Positions 22,696 to 35,800 of a DNA stretch of 64,000 bases are shown here, one piece after another. Made by a program: the position numbers and the translations under genes. The notes below the pieces were generated by a model. That model worked only from the letters and a program-made list of their open reading frames with translations, was not told the DNA's origin and searched no databases. This stretch comes from Paraphysomonas bandaiensis (taxonomy: Eukaryota > Chrysophyceae), in the NCBI GenBank assembly GCA_965644295.1, contig CBFFRP010000244.1, forward strand, positions 35,381-99,380, written 5' to 3'. The first letter of the stretch is position 1; the number at the start of each line of letters is the position of its first letter.

Positions 22696-24629
22696 AGCAT
22701 ACTCTCCAGCTCTGCCTCTCTTGAGTATGCGTGTGTGTATATGTATCTGGGCATGAAGTCAACTTCGTCTGCTCCTCTATACATACATACACTCCGCTCT
22801 ACAGAACCCTCTGCTATGACTACATGAAATACCCCCTATACACTTTGTATACCATGTGCGTGATTGACTGCACATAAGATATGATGAGTATACATACGGC
22901 ACGTATTCTTCAGTATAGTAGTTGACGATGTATGGAGTTGGTGGGTATCTTGCATATCTATCCATGATATGACAGTGTCCCTCACTCATAACCGTGCAGT
23001 CAATACATATGCATCGCAACTAGACGTCACTACTTGGTGCAATGACGACAAGTAGCATACATACTTTCTAATATTTTGAGTAGAAGGAGAAGGACTATGT
23101 TTCATTCAAGCAAATGTCTTATTTATTCTCAGGCCATATTCATATCTTGTAACTTAGAGCACATTGAGCTATACATATAACATTATATATATGATGATTG
23201 ATGTGAAGAATTCAAGGAAGTTAAATGTTTCATAATAGCGAAACAAGTCTATCCATTTGCATGCATTCCATACCTAACGGCATAGATATCTATCGATCAC
23301 ACTCACTGTCAGTTTGCCATACCTTCATATTGCATGTTTGCTTGAGATGTATTGAGTACAAGAAGAGAATACCGCAACGTCAGATGGGGGAAGCAGGCAC
23401 TGCATGTAGTGATAACTAGGACAGGGTTGTCGAATATAACTTAGGGTTTTGTAGGAACGCACAATTTGGTCACATCATTTAACGAAACCCCGATAAGAAA
23501 TGAAAGAAGAGGCGGGAAATCGATTCGCTGCTGAAACACGCCCTAGGATTATGATAGTAGTTTGTTATTGGGACACACCAAAATTAATATAAAATAATAT
23601 GATATGATAGTGAGTAGAGTAATAAATGTATATATAATAGAAGTATAAGTGCATGTAAGGTAGAGATGAAGTTTCTGTGGAAGTGTATCATAAGTAATGT
23701 TAAGCAAGTATAGCGACTTGCATGAAAACTCTCAATGGCACTGCAATAATAGCAATGCTCTGTTTCACACAATATTGGCCATTCAGTATCCGATTCAGAC
23801 AGATAAATACATAAATACGATCGCCATAATTTTATTTCTGCAATAACTACAACCAAACCGTACAAGTAGTTAAAGCTGGTCCTTGCAACTCATAAAAAAT
23901 AATATATATACCAGGAATTAGTGATATTGAACAACATATTATGATAGTGTTGTTTGTGTAAATACGATTACAATTTACAATCATATACAATAGACACTTT
24001 GGTCTAAACCATATATATCTGCTGGCAACGGAACTGCCGGTCAGAATCGTGTTGCTACATTTGATGAAGTCTATGTAGAAACAAAAAAATGCATACTTTA
24101 TATCTATATAGTTTTTCCTGCTCTTGATTAATACTTGTAGCACTAACAATTCTTCCACACGATATAGCAGCATACAGAAGTAAAATAGTGGTACGGAATA
24201 TATATTATATATCTACGGTAATGACTTTGCGGAAATCTGTAGAATGATCAAACGATTCGTCGTCATAAATTTATGCCTGTACTAGAGAAGGGAAATGCAT
24301 ACATGAGTAACCATAACAAACTAAACACACAGCTGTATGAACTCGTGATGTGTATATGTTACACATATTTATATATTATTCACAAAGCATGAATCACTGC
24401 AGCACAAGCAAATATTAACATTGCATCCCTCATTACGTCGCCACAAAAGGAACATATGCTACTCAATATTTATGGATCGAAAAGGTGAAACATAATACTG
24501 ATACTCATGTAGTATTTGATATTTACATATAGAGTTATTACGAACCCGTGAATTTATTTTCATGGAAGACTCGCCACTGGTAGTACCATAGATTGCTGAG
24601 GACTTTGTATTACCCACTTCTGATGGCTC
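22696..24629. other. Intergenic: Iml1 promoter side and AT-rich spacer
   Basis: The first 200 bp upstream of Iml1 hold TGTGTATATGTAT and TACATACATACA runs like those in other promoters here. The rest is AT-rich with short chance frames. I see no gene, RNA or recognisable repeat. Confidence 0.5.
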
Positions 24630-25319
24630 TTAATTTATTGTCGACTTAATATTATGAGATGATAAGAAATCGTCCGTTACATTTGGAAGGGTCGCTAGAA
24701 AACGGTTGACCTCCTCGAATTGCTTATGTAAATAGTGCTTCATGTCCTCGGCATTCCAACTTTCAAAGTGCCAGCAATCATCATCCGCCTCTCTTCGCAT
24801 TAAGTCTCGCCTACAATTCGGACATGACGGGTTTTGGTCGCGCCAATCCTAAGACAGTAGTATCAGAATATATAAAAGACATATGCAAGTCGACACCTCA
24901 AAGCATTTAGTACAGAAGCTATGACTACACGGCAATACAATGTCCACAGGAGCATCCATACAAATAGTGCACTCATCGGAATCTTTTTTTAATTCATTTA
25001 GAGCTCCGGCAGCTACTAAGCGCTCAATGTCATACGCCATTTTGCGGAGGGTTAAATATTGACTGTAGCTCAAAACTCTTTTGACCTGAGATCTTGGTAT
25101 TTCACCACCACCCTCGATTACAGTACCGTGAATCAATTCTGACTGTGAGTAAGAAATAACATAACTTGGAGACTCAGGAAAAACATATTTAATGAACGAT
25201 AAATGAGAGGCCTCTCTCGAGTTACTGACAGCGACATGTAGGATGAAATCATCATATAATAACCTCATTCTTTCCGCCACCACTTTCGCCTCATCTAATC
25301 CCGATTGGCTTTGGCCCAT
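24630..25319 (-). CDS. RNF141: RNF141-like RING-finger protein
   Basis: Two exons, 25319-24897 and 24848-24630, with a 48-bp intron inside the RING, give 213 residues (human RNF141 is 230). The start chosen is the ATG giving MGQSQSG, an N-myristoylation-type N-terminus as in RNF141; an upstream in-frame ATG would bury it. The C3HC4 RING reads CTIC...CSHSFCTKC...CPNC, completed only after splicing. The tail W-H-F-E-S-W-N-A-E-D-M resembles the RNF141 C-terminus. It is a probable E3 ubiquitin ligase attached to membranes by the lipid. Its substrates are unknown. It is head to head with the ARL2BP-like gene 471 bp away. Confidence 0.82.
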
Positions 25320-25790
25320 GACTGAATGAGATGTTAATGGGAAGCACTGATATCTCCCTCCCTCCCTCACTCACTCTTCCTTATGATTCCTATGATCGTT
25401 CGACTGCTTCGACTGCTGTCTGCTGCTGTATAGGAGTGTAATACAGCAGCAGTACTGCATAGAGTACACTGTGTTCGCAATTCCTACAACAGTATTCCGC
25501 GGTATTCTTGGAAGACAGGTCGAGGTGTTGGAGTTGAGTGAGATCGTATCGGCATCCTTTGTATATTTTTGTTCAAATATGCCTCGTACATTGAGACAAT
25601 AATTATGTGTATTACAGCCGTAGTTTTATCACAGTAATATAGAGGATTTCTGCTTCAATATATTTCCGAATACTATGATGCTGTCTGCCGATACGATCAG
25701 AGGAGTGCTCTGCTCTGTTCGGCTGTGTGCAATAAGTAGCGCCTCATTTCAGTTCATTTACATCTGAGACTATTCGTGCGTCTCTGCGAT
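25320..25790. promoter_or_regulatory. Bidirectional promoter region, RNF141-like / ARL2BP-like
   Basis: 471 bp between divergent starts. It contains GCTGCTGTATAGGAG and TACAGCAGCAGTACTGCATA, close relatives of words in the other head-to-head gaps. Function is inferred. Confidence 0.5.
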
Positions 25791-26237
25791 ATGAGATCAG
25801 AGCATAAAGGTTGTGATGACGATGAAGAAACTGTGAGGACCCCGTGGAGAAAGTCCATACTAGGCGACGCAGTCCTCTACTGCTCATCTGATGACTTCGA
25901 AGAGGAAATTAATAACTTTAAGAGAAATAATGCGCATATTTTTGCTCAGTATGCAGAGTCGAAACACTCTGATGATATGGAGCATAAGTTAGAGTGTACT
26001 GAAGCATTTAATGAATATCAAAACCTAATTGAGAGTTTACTTGAAGACTTTACCGCTTCAAAGGGGTCGACAGTGAAGGAGTTTTATGCAGAATGCAGAA
26101 GTTCCATAGAAGGAGGATTTACTGCACTTTTTGAGGATCATGAACACAAGTGGTTTGTTGATGCTCTCCTTTCTTGGCTAGATTACTCGCACTTCTTTGA
26201 AGATATGGTTCGTGCTTCTAGAATGAGTCATAAATAG
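25791..26237 (+). CDS. ARL2BP-like BART-domain protein
   Basis: A single exon of 148 residues from the ATG at 25791. After an acidic start it shows the BART pattern: a helix beginning D-D-F-E-E-E-I, then a L-E-C-T-E-A-F-N-E-Y-Q-N-L-I-E-S block matching the conserved FNEY segment of ARL2BP, and a C-terminal L-L-S-W-L-D-Y-S-H-F-F-E-D-M resembling LLTFTDFLAFKEM of that protein. ARL2BP binds GTP-loaded ARL2 or ARL3 and works at centrioles, basal bodies and cilia. CFAP36 shares the same fold and is the main alternative. The acidic, helical composition and length both suit a stand-alone BART protein. Confidence 0.72.
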   Translation: MRSEHKGCDDDEETVRTPWRKSILGDAVLYCSSDDFEEEINNFKRNNAHIFAQYAESKHSDDMEHKLECTEAFNEYQNLIESLLEDFTASKGSTVKEFYAECRSSIEGGFTALFEDHEHKWFVDALLSWLDYSHFFEDMVRASRMSHK

Positions 26238-26829
26238 CGCACAGTTTTTGGAAACTCAGTTTTTGCCATTTGTATGTTTCATGTATTGGCACCTAATATT
26301 GCTGTAATAATAGATGTTTTTTTTCCTCGAAATATCTTTATATCACGGATCTGCAGATGTAATGGTTATTATCGAGACTTCGAAGGAGATCAATGTTAGC
26401 TCTGAATTTATATCTTCATCACGTGAAGATCGGTATTTACTAACTACATGCACTTATGAGTCTACACATGTAGATTTTAAGAAAAAGATACAGCAATACG
26501 TATTCAGCAATGTATAAATGAAGTTATTTAGGCGACTGTCGAATTCGATTTCGTAATAATATATAGATATAATAAGATAATAGCCAACTAATCATAAACT
26601 ATGTCAGATTACATACAAATAGAAAAAGTTATTGTATCGAAATAGTTGTATCGAGTATTGTTGTAAAACAAGGAGCAATATTGTTGTTTAAGAGTATAAT
26701 ATAATTTGTAATTTCCGCAAAAGCAGATCTTGTTCAATTGTAAAGCACTAAGCCTTTTTCATGCTCAACTATACGTTTTAAAATGATCATGGTAATAGTA
26801 AAACGATACTATGTCTAATGTCAGATTGC

Positions 26830-27800
26830 TAAGTAGGAGCAGGGCCAGTTAATTATTCATAGTAATGGCATAATCACTGCCGGGACCTATTTCATTAATT
26901 GCCATTATCCGGGAACTGGGTACTTGATATATATATCTTACAAAGAATTAAGTATTTATAAGATAATATTATAGTAGCTCCTCTATTCTCCGAATATACT
27001 CTAAACGATGTTCATGCAACTCTACAGCTACTTAGCGGCAACTTTACGCATTTCAAGCGGCAAACTTAATGTATATATATATTAAAATAGTTTCGTGAGC
27101 AACAACATACTCGACAATTGAAGTGCCTGCTTCGTGGTGTTTGCAATTAACACTTTCATTGCTTTGTGAACGACACACATATATTATATGTGTTTAGGTA
27201 AAATAATAATAGCTCAAAATACAACAAATATAACAGCGTAATGACTGCCATATATATACTATCATATAATTCATCCTCCATATCAACCCACATTATGATA
27301 TACTTCTTGTAAACTTCGTGGTTTTATTTACTTCTTAATCATACAAAATGAAGAATATCAATGACTCTACTATTGTTCATCACGCTTATGCTCTCGCTTC
27401 ACGAAAGAATTCGCTTCCTTTTATGGATAGGGCCGATCCAATGACCCAGCTAGAAAATATGCATGAAAGTATTTCGGAAATAAGTTACGCAGTGAAACAC
27501 ACTTATTATAACATATATTAAAGAACGACGATGGCAACAAAATTGATGGTAGTGTCTTCCGGTGGATTTGGAAGCCTTGCAATAAGACCTTGATGTGCCA
27601 GTGGAGAGCGCAAAGTTTAATGATGTGTAGTTACGATTCGTAGTCTGTTATTTTACTAAATTAGTAATTAAAGGAGTACCATATTATCAATTACGAGGAA
27701 TATTATCTAGTTAGATATTAATAAATGGCCAATATGATTACCGGGAAGTGGGCATCCATTAATGGGCCATTAATTAATGGCTACAACACCCCACACCCTG
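26830..27800 (-). repeat. Dispersed repeat X, copy B (inverted)
   Basis: The reverse complement matches 36640-37350 closely: a CATAATCACTGCCGGGACCT block near 26870, GCAACTCTACAGCTACTTA at 27017, GTGCCTGCTTCGTGGTGTTTG at 27122 and TCACGAAAGAATTCGCTTCC near 27398. The left end (in repeat sense) near 27790 carries TAGCCATTAATTAATGGCCC. Boundaries are approximate. Confidence 0.78.
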
Positions 27801-28078
27801 GTATTAAGCACGCCATATTGAATTCTGAACCAATATATAGGTGCTTTCAACATACACACATACACATGCATGCGTTTGCTGCAAATTAACGACAAATCTT
27901 GAGCATATATAAATTTCACCAAATCTTATAGTTCATTACAGTACACCATCTAGTTCTCATTATTGCTTGCGCATGTAACAGAAAAGCAATAACTGTACCC
28001 CAATGAATGAACTGATTATTACTCAACAGCCCAATAGTACTCCAGCTACACACTCTACTACTCTAGTCTCTAGTACCA

Positions 28079-28330
28079 CTACTTATTACCTGACACTAGC
28101 CGGGAGTCTCTGGAGCTTAAAGCCATTTCTGATGCAATTCTCTTTTTACCACGACTGAGAGCATTGCTCAGTAAGTCGAGCATATCCACTACCTCACCTG
28201 CATGGTCTTCTTTTTCCATTTCAAACACGGTTTCATGCCGTAAATCAGCACATGAATCAACGACGTACTCGGACTGAACTTTCACTGCGCATTTCAAATG
28301 CTTTTCTCCCCTCCAATCTAATAGGCATTC
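28079..28330 (-). pseudogene. Possible decayed coding fragment
   Basis: On the minus strand an open stretch of about 80 codons ends at 28079. It has a coding-like charge pattern (V-K-V-Q-S-E-Y-V-V-D-S-C, then M-E-K-E-D-H-A-G-E-V-V-D-M-L-D-L-L). Upstream the frame is interrupted and sense-like peptide appears in another frame. No family is recognised; it may be chance. Confidence 0.3.
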
Positions 28331-28537
28331 TGCTTGCTTGCGTCGTCTTCAATAACCTCGAGACATACACTCTCCGCATTTCAACATGTCACGGGAACCC
28401 ACTTGTCACGCTCATTTTGTCGATAATGAGGCATAAACCTTTACAATAGCTCTCCCGCATAGTAATGAAGCTTGCAATACGAACTCACAGTTAATAATGG
28501 CACGATTCACTGTGTCTTCGCTCTCTCAAATTCCTTC

Positions 28538-28698
28538 TGTGGGAATAAGTCGATCCAGCGGAATATGTCGATCCAGCAAAAAAATCGACCTTTTTTCGTT
28601 ATTTCTCTGAAATATATTCGTCAAAAAACAACATGCATCAAAAAAGCCTGGATTTTTTTTCTGGATCGGCATATTCTGCTGGATCTTATATTCCCACA
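28538..28698. repeat. Foldback (MITE-like) element
   Basis: 161 bp whose two arms of about 50 nt are imperfect inverted repeats. The left arm runs TGTGGGAATAAG, GATCCAGCGGAATATG; the right arm is its complement, CATATTCTGCTGGATC, then TATATTCCCACA. A sharp terminal TGTGGG...CCCACA suggests a small non-autonomous DNA transposon. No clear target duplication is seen. Confidence 0.7.
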
Positions 28699-29189
28699 CA
28701 CAGAATTGTTGCCTTATTGGAATTCCAAGAAATCACTATCTAAGTGCGTGGCATTCGCTACTATCTAATTGAAGTTGCGGTTTCTGCAGCACGACATCAA
28801 GATTTCAGCTGGATGATGGTATCTTGTTCCCTCAAACCATCCCTATCTGCTCCTTGGAGTTCCAAAACGCTGTTCATATACCAGTGCCTGCCAGTACTTC
28901 AATGTTCTGTTCGACGTCATACTTTAGTCAGCCGCATTTGCGATTACTACACAATCACAACTTCACTGCAATCAAGTCAGAGTTATCATCACGACTAAGA
29001 TTCGTGTCCTCACAGTGAGTGTTGCCTGGAGTGACACTTCTTTATTGGCATGCTCCATTTCTGATTGGCTTCTGCGGTATATTTTTTTGGACAAGACGAT
29101 GAAAAACGACGCTTTTGTTCTCGTTAGCGCGAAGGGCATCCCAGTAGAGCTCATAGAACTCCCATCCATACACTCGTATCCAGAATGTA

Positions 29190-29251
29190 CTCCAGAGCGC
29201 AAGTAAAACTCCCTTGCCTGACAATCCTGGAGTTTTACTTGCGCTCTGGAG
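29190..29251. repeat. Perfect 23-bp hairpin
   Basis: 29190-29212 and 29229-29251 are exact reverse complements with a 16-nt loop. The loop sequence CTTGCCTGACAATCCT recurs almost unchanged at about 29271, so a local duplication and inversion produced the structure. Confidence 0.85.
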
Positions 29252-30112
29252 CTTGAGGAAGATTTTACTCCCTTGCCTGACGATCCTGCAGAGTGTTCGA
29301 TCATGGAAGACCGCAGTCCTGATCCCTTCTATCAGACATTGCATGCTCTTACTTGTCCAGATACACTGGATGAAATGATTCGTTACTAATATTCGCCGCA
29401 AGAGAATGAATACTTTAAACGAGCAGCAGCATGTGGCAGCTCAAACAGCCGAACTGGAGACATCACGGTATCATGATCAGCTCACTGAAACCTATTCATT
29501 TCCGTCGGCTGACTTAGCACTTCTTCCTGCATCGTTTGTTTCTACTTAGTAAATTTTTTGCTATCTGTTCCTTAGTCTTAGTTTGTTCCATTTTTACCAT
29601 TAACTAACATTCGATACAACGTAACACTTACATAACCTTTCGACACTTAGTAACACTTACTTCTATTCACAATTAGCAACAACTTAGTAACACTATATAG
29701 TATACATTATACCCAGAGGGCATACCATTACAACTTTACATTCGAAGAAAAATGTTGATTAGAAGGCCTTACGTTTTATTTACAATTCATTGCGATCATA
29801 ATTTAATTGAGCTACATAGCTGATTGTGGTAGCCTTTTATCAATATTTCGATGATAGTGACAGTCACTACATTTCAGTTTGATGTAATTCATAGCATTTT
29901 ATGAATTTTATTAACTACTATATTTATTATCAATTATATTATAATTCAAAATTGTAATCTACAGCATAGAATTGCAGTCATAAGCAATATGTACTGTTCG
30001 TAATACGCAGAAAATTACTTAATTAATGACTACATATTCCTAGTAAAAACAAACAACAGACTCTAATTCGGCAAGACACAGTCAATATAATTAAGTGCAC
30101 AGTATCAGAATA

Positions 30113-32237
30113 TTAAGCAGATTGAGGTTTCTGATCTGCTGCAAGAAGCAATTTTTCCATCTTATCAACTTGCAACTGGACAGGATCGTGAGGCAACACT
30201 TCACCCTCCTCTCCTCTAGGCTCGTGAACCTGCAACACTATTAGAGACTGAAGAAAAATACGAAGTAGGTTACCTTTCTAAGGTTTGGAGACAGTTTTAG
30301 AGAGTTCACTCCACCTCTGTCATCACCGACGATAAGAATGGGATCACTCTGGTTGAAACACACATGTGTCAGCTTCGCTCTCTTGACAACCTTCTGTTCA
30401 CATAACGGTTCGTGTTTATTCTCCGCCAGATCAAATACATGCACCTGTAATATAAATCATAATAAGACTAGGGTTTAGGTGTAACCACACAACTAACCTT
30501 TCCGTCCGAAGTAACAGCGGCAAAAACCGTTGATGAATACGGGGCCCAAGCTACATCTCCTACAGCGTTTCCTAGGTCAAACGACAGGATAGGAGTTGGG
30601 AAATTGTGATCCCATATCTTAACAGTCCAATCTGCGGAGCACGAAATGAATACACGAGGATGGAAAGGGTTCCATTTCAGCGCATACACCGCCATGTGAT
30701 GTCCCTGATATGTCTCCAGGTACTGCCCGCTGTATGCCTTTGAGCACTTGTGAATATTTCCTTCCTCCGTGCCTACGATGAATAGGTGCTCATTGTGCCG
30801 GTTAAAATCGAAGCAGCACCCTCCTGCAAGACCTGAGAGGTTAACCTCATCAGGGTCATCCCTGGCAGTAGCCACCAGTTTCAGCTGCATGACAGGTTCC
30901 ATTTTCAACTCGTTCTTGCTCATGATCCAGGAAGCAACTTGACCATCAGAGGATATCGAGAAAAAGTTTAGCTCTTTTACCAAGTCCTCATCTTGCCAGT
31001 GTACTTGCCACACAGGGTCAGTGTGCTTCCCCGTGCGAATCGAAGACGAGTAGATTGGCCGGTTCACGCGGTTGCGCACATCAAATACCATTACAGTCCC
31101 ATCATAGCATCCCACAGCCAGTAGAGATTGATGCCTTGGGTGAAAGTCTAGACTCATAACTCCAGACTCTGTTGAAAATATATATTCTGGGTGAGAAGTA
31201 TTCTTTAGGGAAAAGCAGCACACCATTCCGGATCCCTGTCGCATGAAGTCATAACTCCCATACGCCACTGCGAACAAGTCCGGATAAGCAGGGTTCCACC
31301 GGATAGCGGTAACCTGCTTGCGCTTCGTGCGCTCAGTGCTGAATCTCCACAGTGGGAGCAAACTTCCCTCTCCATTGCGGTACCAGTCGCTAGCGTCTTC
31401 CCAATACTTAAAGTCCTGGAATATCTCATCCTCAGCGTTCTGATTTACCATGCGCTCAAGAATCTTGAGTGCATTGCTCATCTTTTGACTATGAACCATA
31501 TCATCCTCTTTATTTGTCTTGCTAGATGCATCTTCCATACTTTGCGCGGAAGTGCTACTTTTACGTTTTTCAACATTCTTTTGTGACTCCTCCTCTTGAA
31601 TCTGCTTTTTGTACTCAGCCATGTAAGCGTCGTAGATTTCCCACTGTGTCACAGTAGCAAAGAATTGTACAACAGGAGGAGGTTCAGTCGCAACTCCGCG
31701 AGAACGAAGAGAATTATTAAACGTTTGTGCGGCGCGTTCACTGTAATTGAACTGATTCTTTCCTGTTTTTGGAGCTTCTGCATCCACATCATCCTCACCA
31801 GCATCCAGTGCTTCCTGCGCCGCCTCCTTGCGAAGCCTTTCGATTTCCATAGCTTTCGCCTCTTCTAACTGCTGCTGATGCTTGGCTTCATCACTGTCTT
31901 TATGAAGAGAGCATCCGTCCATTTGAAAGTGGAATGCAAGATTGTCCATGGGTCCTTCGGGATCCTGCTTGTAAGCCTTCTCTTTGTAGTTATATTTGGT
32001 CGTGTTATTTGGCACATTCGGATCATTTGCAGTTAAAATACGAGTAAACTCTTCAGCAAGTTGTTCTTCAGTCAACACGACCTGATTTTCAGGTCTCACA
32101 ACACGCTTAATGGGCTCACGATAGAAATCTTCCTCCTCGTGAACTAATGGAGCGGTTGGTAACATGCTCGAGGCATTGTTCTCATCTGATCCATCTTTTT
32201 TCTTTTTAGTGGCCCTCTTCACAGGTTTTGGGGCCAT
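30113..32237 (-). CDS. DNAI1: Outer-arm dynein intermediate chain 1
   Basis: Three exons (32237-30498, 30444-30274, 30229-30113) join in frame to 675 residues, close to human DNAI1 (699) and Chlamydomonas IC78 (683). The basic start ([15 protein letters not shown]) leads to the family segment with [13 protein letters not shown] followed by [15 protein letters not shown], then an acidic helix rich in Lys/Glu. From about residue 305 come WD repeats: [59 protein letters not shown], and a last repeat split by intron 1. It is the intermediate chain that anchors the outer dynein arm to doublet microtubules. Both introns (about 50 and 44 bp) are phase 0, and splicing restores the WD repeat. It is divergent from the WW coiled-coil gene, 596 bp away. 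Confidence 0.95.
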
Positions 32238-32833
32238 GTTTATAATTCAATACGAACTACCCTCCCAGCACAGGGCAACTATATCTCACCATTCGCATGC
32301 ACATACATACATACATGAGATGAAGATCAATTAACACGAAAAAATAAATCTAAGAGGATCCGTTTCACTCTTTATGTATGTAATATGTGTGTGCTGATAT
32401 CTTCTGCAGTCAAACTGAAAGACTATGTACAGGGGTGGTACAACTGTGGAGTGTTTGTCCAGTTCTGTATACCATATAGCATTCTACTTCAGTAATACAG
32501 TCCTATGCACTGTATGATGTAGATGTATGTACTGTACATGTACAGAGAGCAGCATATCTAGCTATAGTATAGATAATACAGTCAGCCATGGAGCTGTACA
32601 CACACTGAGGCCACTGGAACAGAGCGGATAGAGGACGAAAGAAATCTGTAGAGCACATCTATTGTCTGTATGTTTTTAGAGCCGTCACCTTTAAAGAGAG
32701 ATCCCTCTAGTTCAAAGAGACTAGGGAAGAGACACGTTGAGTTCAAACGAGGTGAGACGTGGCTCTATTAGCGATATGTCTATGTGCCTATCAATGAGCG
32801 TATATCTGTATAGTAACTGAGTGATGTATAGAT
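32238..32833. promoter_or_regulatory. Bidirectional promoter region, DNAI1 / WW coiled-coil gene
   Basis: 596 bp to the annotated GTG frame start of the plus-strand gene. It contains CATACATACATACATG (about 32301) and dense TACAGT/ACTGTA words, such as GTATGTACTGTACATGTACA near 32524. Function is inferred. Confidence 0.5.
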
Positions 32834-35800
32834 GTGGGTAGCACTGTGAGTGAGAGTGCTGCCACACAGAGTCTGCTGCCACTCAACAGTGAATCCGAAA
32901 AGATTACTAGAAAAGAAAGTAGTGATGCCTCCTCGACTGCGAGGGCACGGGCATCACTTGATATTTCTGATCTTCTGGAAAAGATTGACGTGCTAACTCA
33001 CAATATGTACGAGAATGATGTCCGTGTAAGTCGCCTTCGAGCTGAATTGAGAGACGAGAGAGAACGCAATACACTGGCACAGGATGAGCTTCGGAGGGTA
33101 CTTTCGGAAGAGATTACATCACGTCGACGAACTGTGAGCAAAATTAATGTAACACTTGATAAGTTGCACTCTGATTCATGCGATAGAGATGAGGCGTTGA
33201 GCTCTCTGGCAACAATCACAGATGATAGAATAATAGGTCTCGATGCTAGCATTACTAAAGTGGCAAACAGTTTTGCTGATCAAATTGTTACACTTCAGAA
33301 CAGTATTAAAAGTGCTCTTCGAACGTTGCAAGTTGACCTGAAAGGTGTTTCGAGTCGCCTTGATAATTCTGTTGATGAGTACAAACGCCTTTACGATCTA
33401 TCTCGTGGTCAGATAAACCAGAGCGCAGAAAGATGCTCTACCATAACATCCTCCCTTAGTGTGCGGTTGGATAAGGTTTGTACGCTGGTTGATTCATTGC
33501 CAGGTAACATAGAAGATAAATATGGGGAACTTGGTAGCCACATTTCTGAGGAAACTAGGCGTCGATGTGATACTATGCAGAGTATGCGGGCTTCTATTGA
33601 CCAGCTATGTAGGGAGACTGAGGATCGCTTACTTTCAGCATTACATGAGGTGCGACAGAGTATGCGAGGGTTAGAGGAGCGTGCAGAGGATGTGGCAAAG
33701 CGGGAGACCGAAGCAATGCGCGCGGAAATTATGCGGACAGTGCAGGGTAAGGTAGAGGACGGTGGACGGAGCTTGGCTGTGCAATTTCAGCAGCTGCTTG
33801 ACAATGAGGTAATGGGTCTCCATACCGCGATGGATGGGGCAGAAAAGCGCTTCGTTGGAGAGGCCGAAGCGTTGAGACGAGAAGTACAGATCACCGATCG
33901 GAAACTGTCAGAGTCTGCAGTGATGCAGGTGTCATTGAATAGCCAGATCAGAAGTTTTAGGGCTGATTTAGAGGCGGATATGTCCCGTCGCGTATCCACT
34001 ATTGCGGCTGATATCGAAGAACTTAAGCGTACAGAAGTAAACTCTCAAGTGCAGGTTGAAATGAACAACCTACAGGATCGAATTACCGTGTGCGAGCGTG
34101 GAGTTGAGCGAGTAGATGGGCTAGTAACTGATATCGAAGAACTTAAGCGTACAGAAGTAAACTCTCAAGTGCAGGTTGAAATGAACAACCTACAGGATCG
34201 AATTACCGTGTGCGAGCGTGGAGTTGAGCGAGTAGATGGGCTAGTAACTGATATCGAAGAACTTAAGCGTACAGAAGTAAACTCTCAAGTGCAGGTTGAA
34301 ATGAACAACCTACAGGATCGAATTACCGTGTGCGAGCGTGGAGTTGAGCGAGTAGATGGGCTAGTAACTGATATCGAAGAACTTAAGCGTACAGAAGTAA
34401 ACTCTCAAGTGCAGGTTGAAATGAACAACCTACAGGATCGAATTACCGTGTGCGAGCGTGGAGTTGAGCGAGTAGATGGGCTAGTGACTGATATCGAAGA
34501 ACTTAAGCGTACAGAAGTAAACTCTCAAGTGCAGGTTGAAATGAACAACCTACAGGATCGAATTACCGTGTGCGAGCGTGGAGTTGAGCGAGTAAATAGG
34601 CTAGTGACTGATATCAGGCGACCGATTGAAACACAGAAGGAAAATTTCCGAGCGGTATTTAGGTATATGGAGGACGTAAAAGGAATTCTGGAAGGACTGA
34701 AAGATCTACGAAGTGAGTCCGTATCCCGACAGCAGGCAGTGGAATTTGCACTGGCAATGATGAATGAGCATAGAAACAAACTGGATTGCGAAGTCCGGAA
34801 AGTACTGTACGAGTGGACTGAGAGTCAGGATGTGTGGACATTGGAGGCAAGGTTGACGGTAGATAGGATTGTCAATGCTGTGGTGTCTAATCACATAGAG
34901 TCTGTTACTGGAGCTCGCAATTGTGAAAGTGGCCTGATTGATGTGGAGAGGAGAGGAGGTACAGAAGAGGCAACAAACACTGCAGTAGTCGACAGGTTGA
35001 AACTTGAGGCTACTGCAGATTCGAAGGTCCCAGATATAGAAGACAAAATCATTCTACTTCAAGAAAATATCGAAGTGAAGAATACTGAGCTCATGGAACT
35101 AATATGTACAGGTGCTGAGACTCGCAAAGATAGAAACATGATTGCGGAGGAATTAGCCGATACGAAGGCTGCGTATGAGGAGTGCATGATGAAGTCCAAC
35201 GATGAGATTTTTGCGCTTCGCAGTCAATTAGACACTGCCTGTAAAGCAGAATCTTCATTGGAGAAAAAGATTTCCTCTTTAGAAATAGAGCTTAAAAGTG
35301 TGGAGTCTGTATCTGCAGAGCGATGGTCTGATGTCATAGAGTCACAGACAGAGCTGACTCGTGTCAAAGAGGAAAAAAAGGAAAAGGAGGAAGTTGATAC
35401 TGTCAGGGACATGGACCTCGTCACTGCACTGACTGACAACGATAGATTAAAGAGGAAGCTTGAAATTGTGGATAGGCGTCCAGATATAAAGGGGCAAAGT
35501 GAACAGCGCCCTGAGATAGGTATTGATATGGTAGATTGTAAGACTGACGCTCTCCGACGTCGTCCACGCTGTCCTGACACCTCACCCGAAGGTGAAAGAG
35601 TGAACTCTAGCGACGATTCGACTGGTAATAGTTGTATGAAAAGGCATTGTACTCACTGACATTGTGTCTGTTAGTCGACGAACCTGTTTATCTTACTATA
35701 CCAAGAGAAGGTGGTGACAATCAGACGTGGATGGAATGCAAAGATCCGCGCACTGGGTACTTCTATTACTACAATCCAGACACAGAGTACGTGCAATATT

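Larger units (their letters stand above)
26238..30112. other. Long gene-poor interval with repeats and hairpins
   Basis: AT-rich. It contains repeat X copy B (26830-27800), a foldback element (28538-28698), a 23-bp perfect hairpin (29190-29251), and pieces that look like decayed coding sequence near 28079-28330 and 29300-29550. A 67-codon frame at 26314-26517 lacks family features. I cannot support a host gene here. Confidence 0.5.

Noticed and set aside
23584-24173. Two minus-strand frames of 93 and 108 codons
   Set aside because: Composition follows AT-rich background (Ile, Tyr, Leu, Cys), with no family feature; most likely chance.
25776-25790. GTG upstream start of the ARL2BP-like gene
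   Set aside because: Eukaryotic context and the ATG at 25791 in the same frame make the ATG the natural start.
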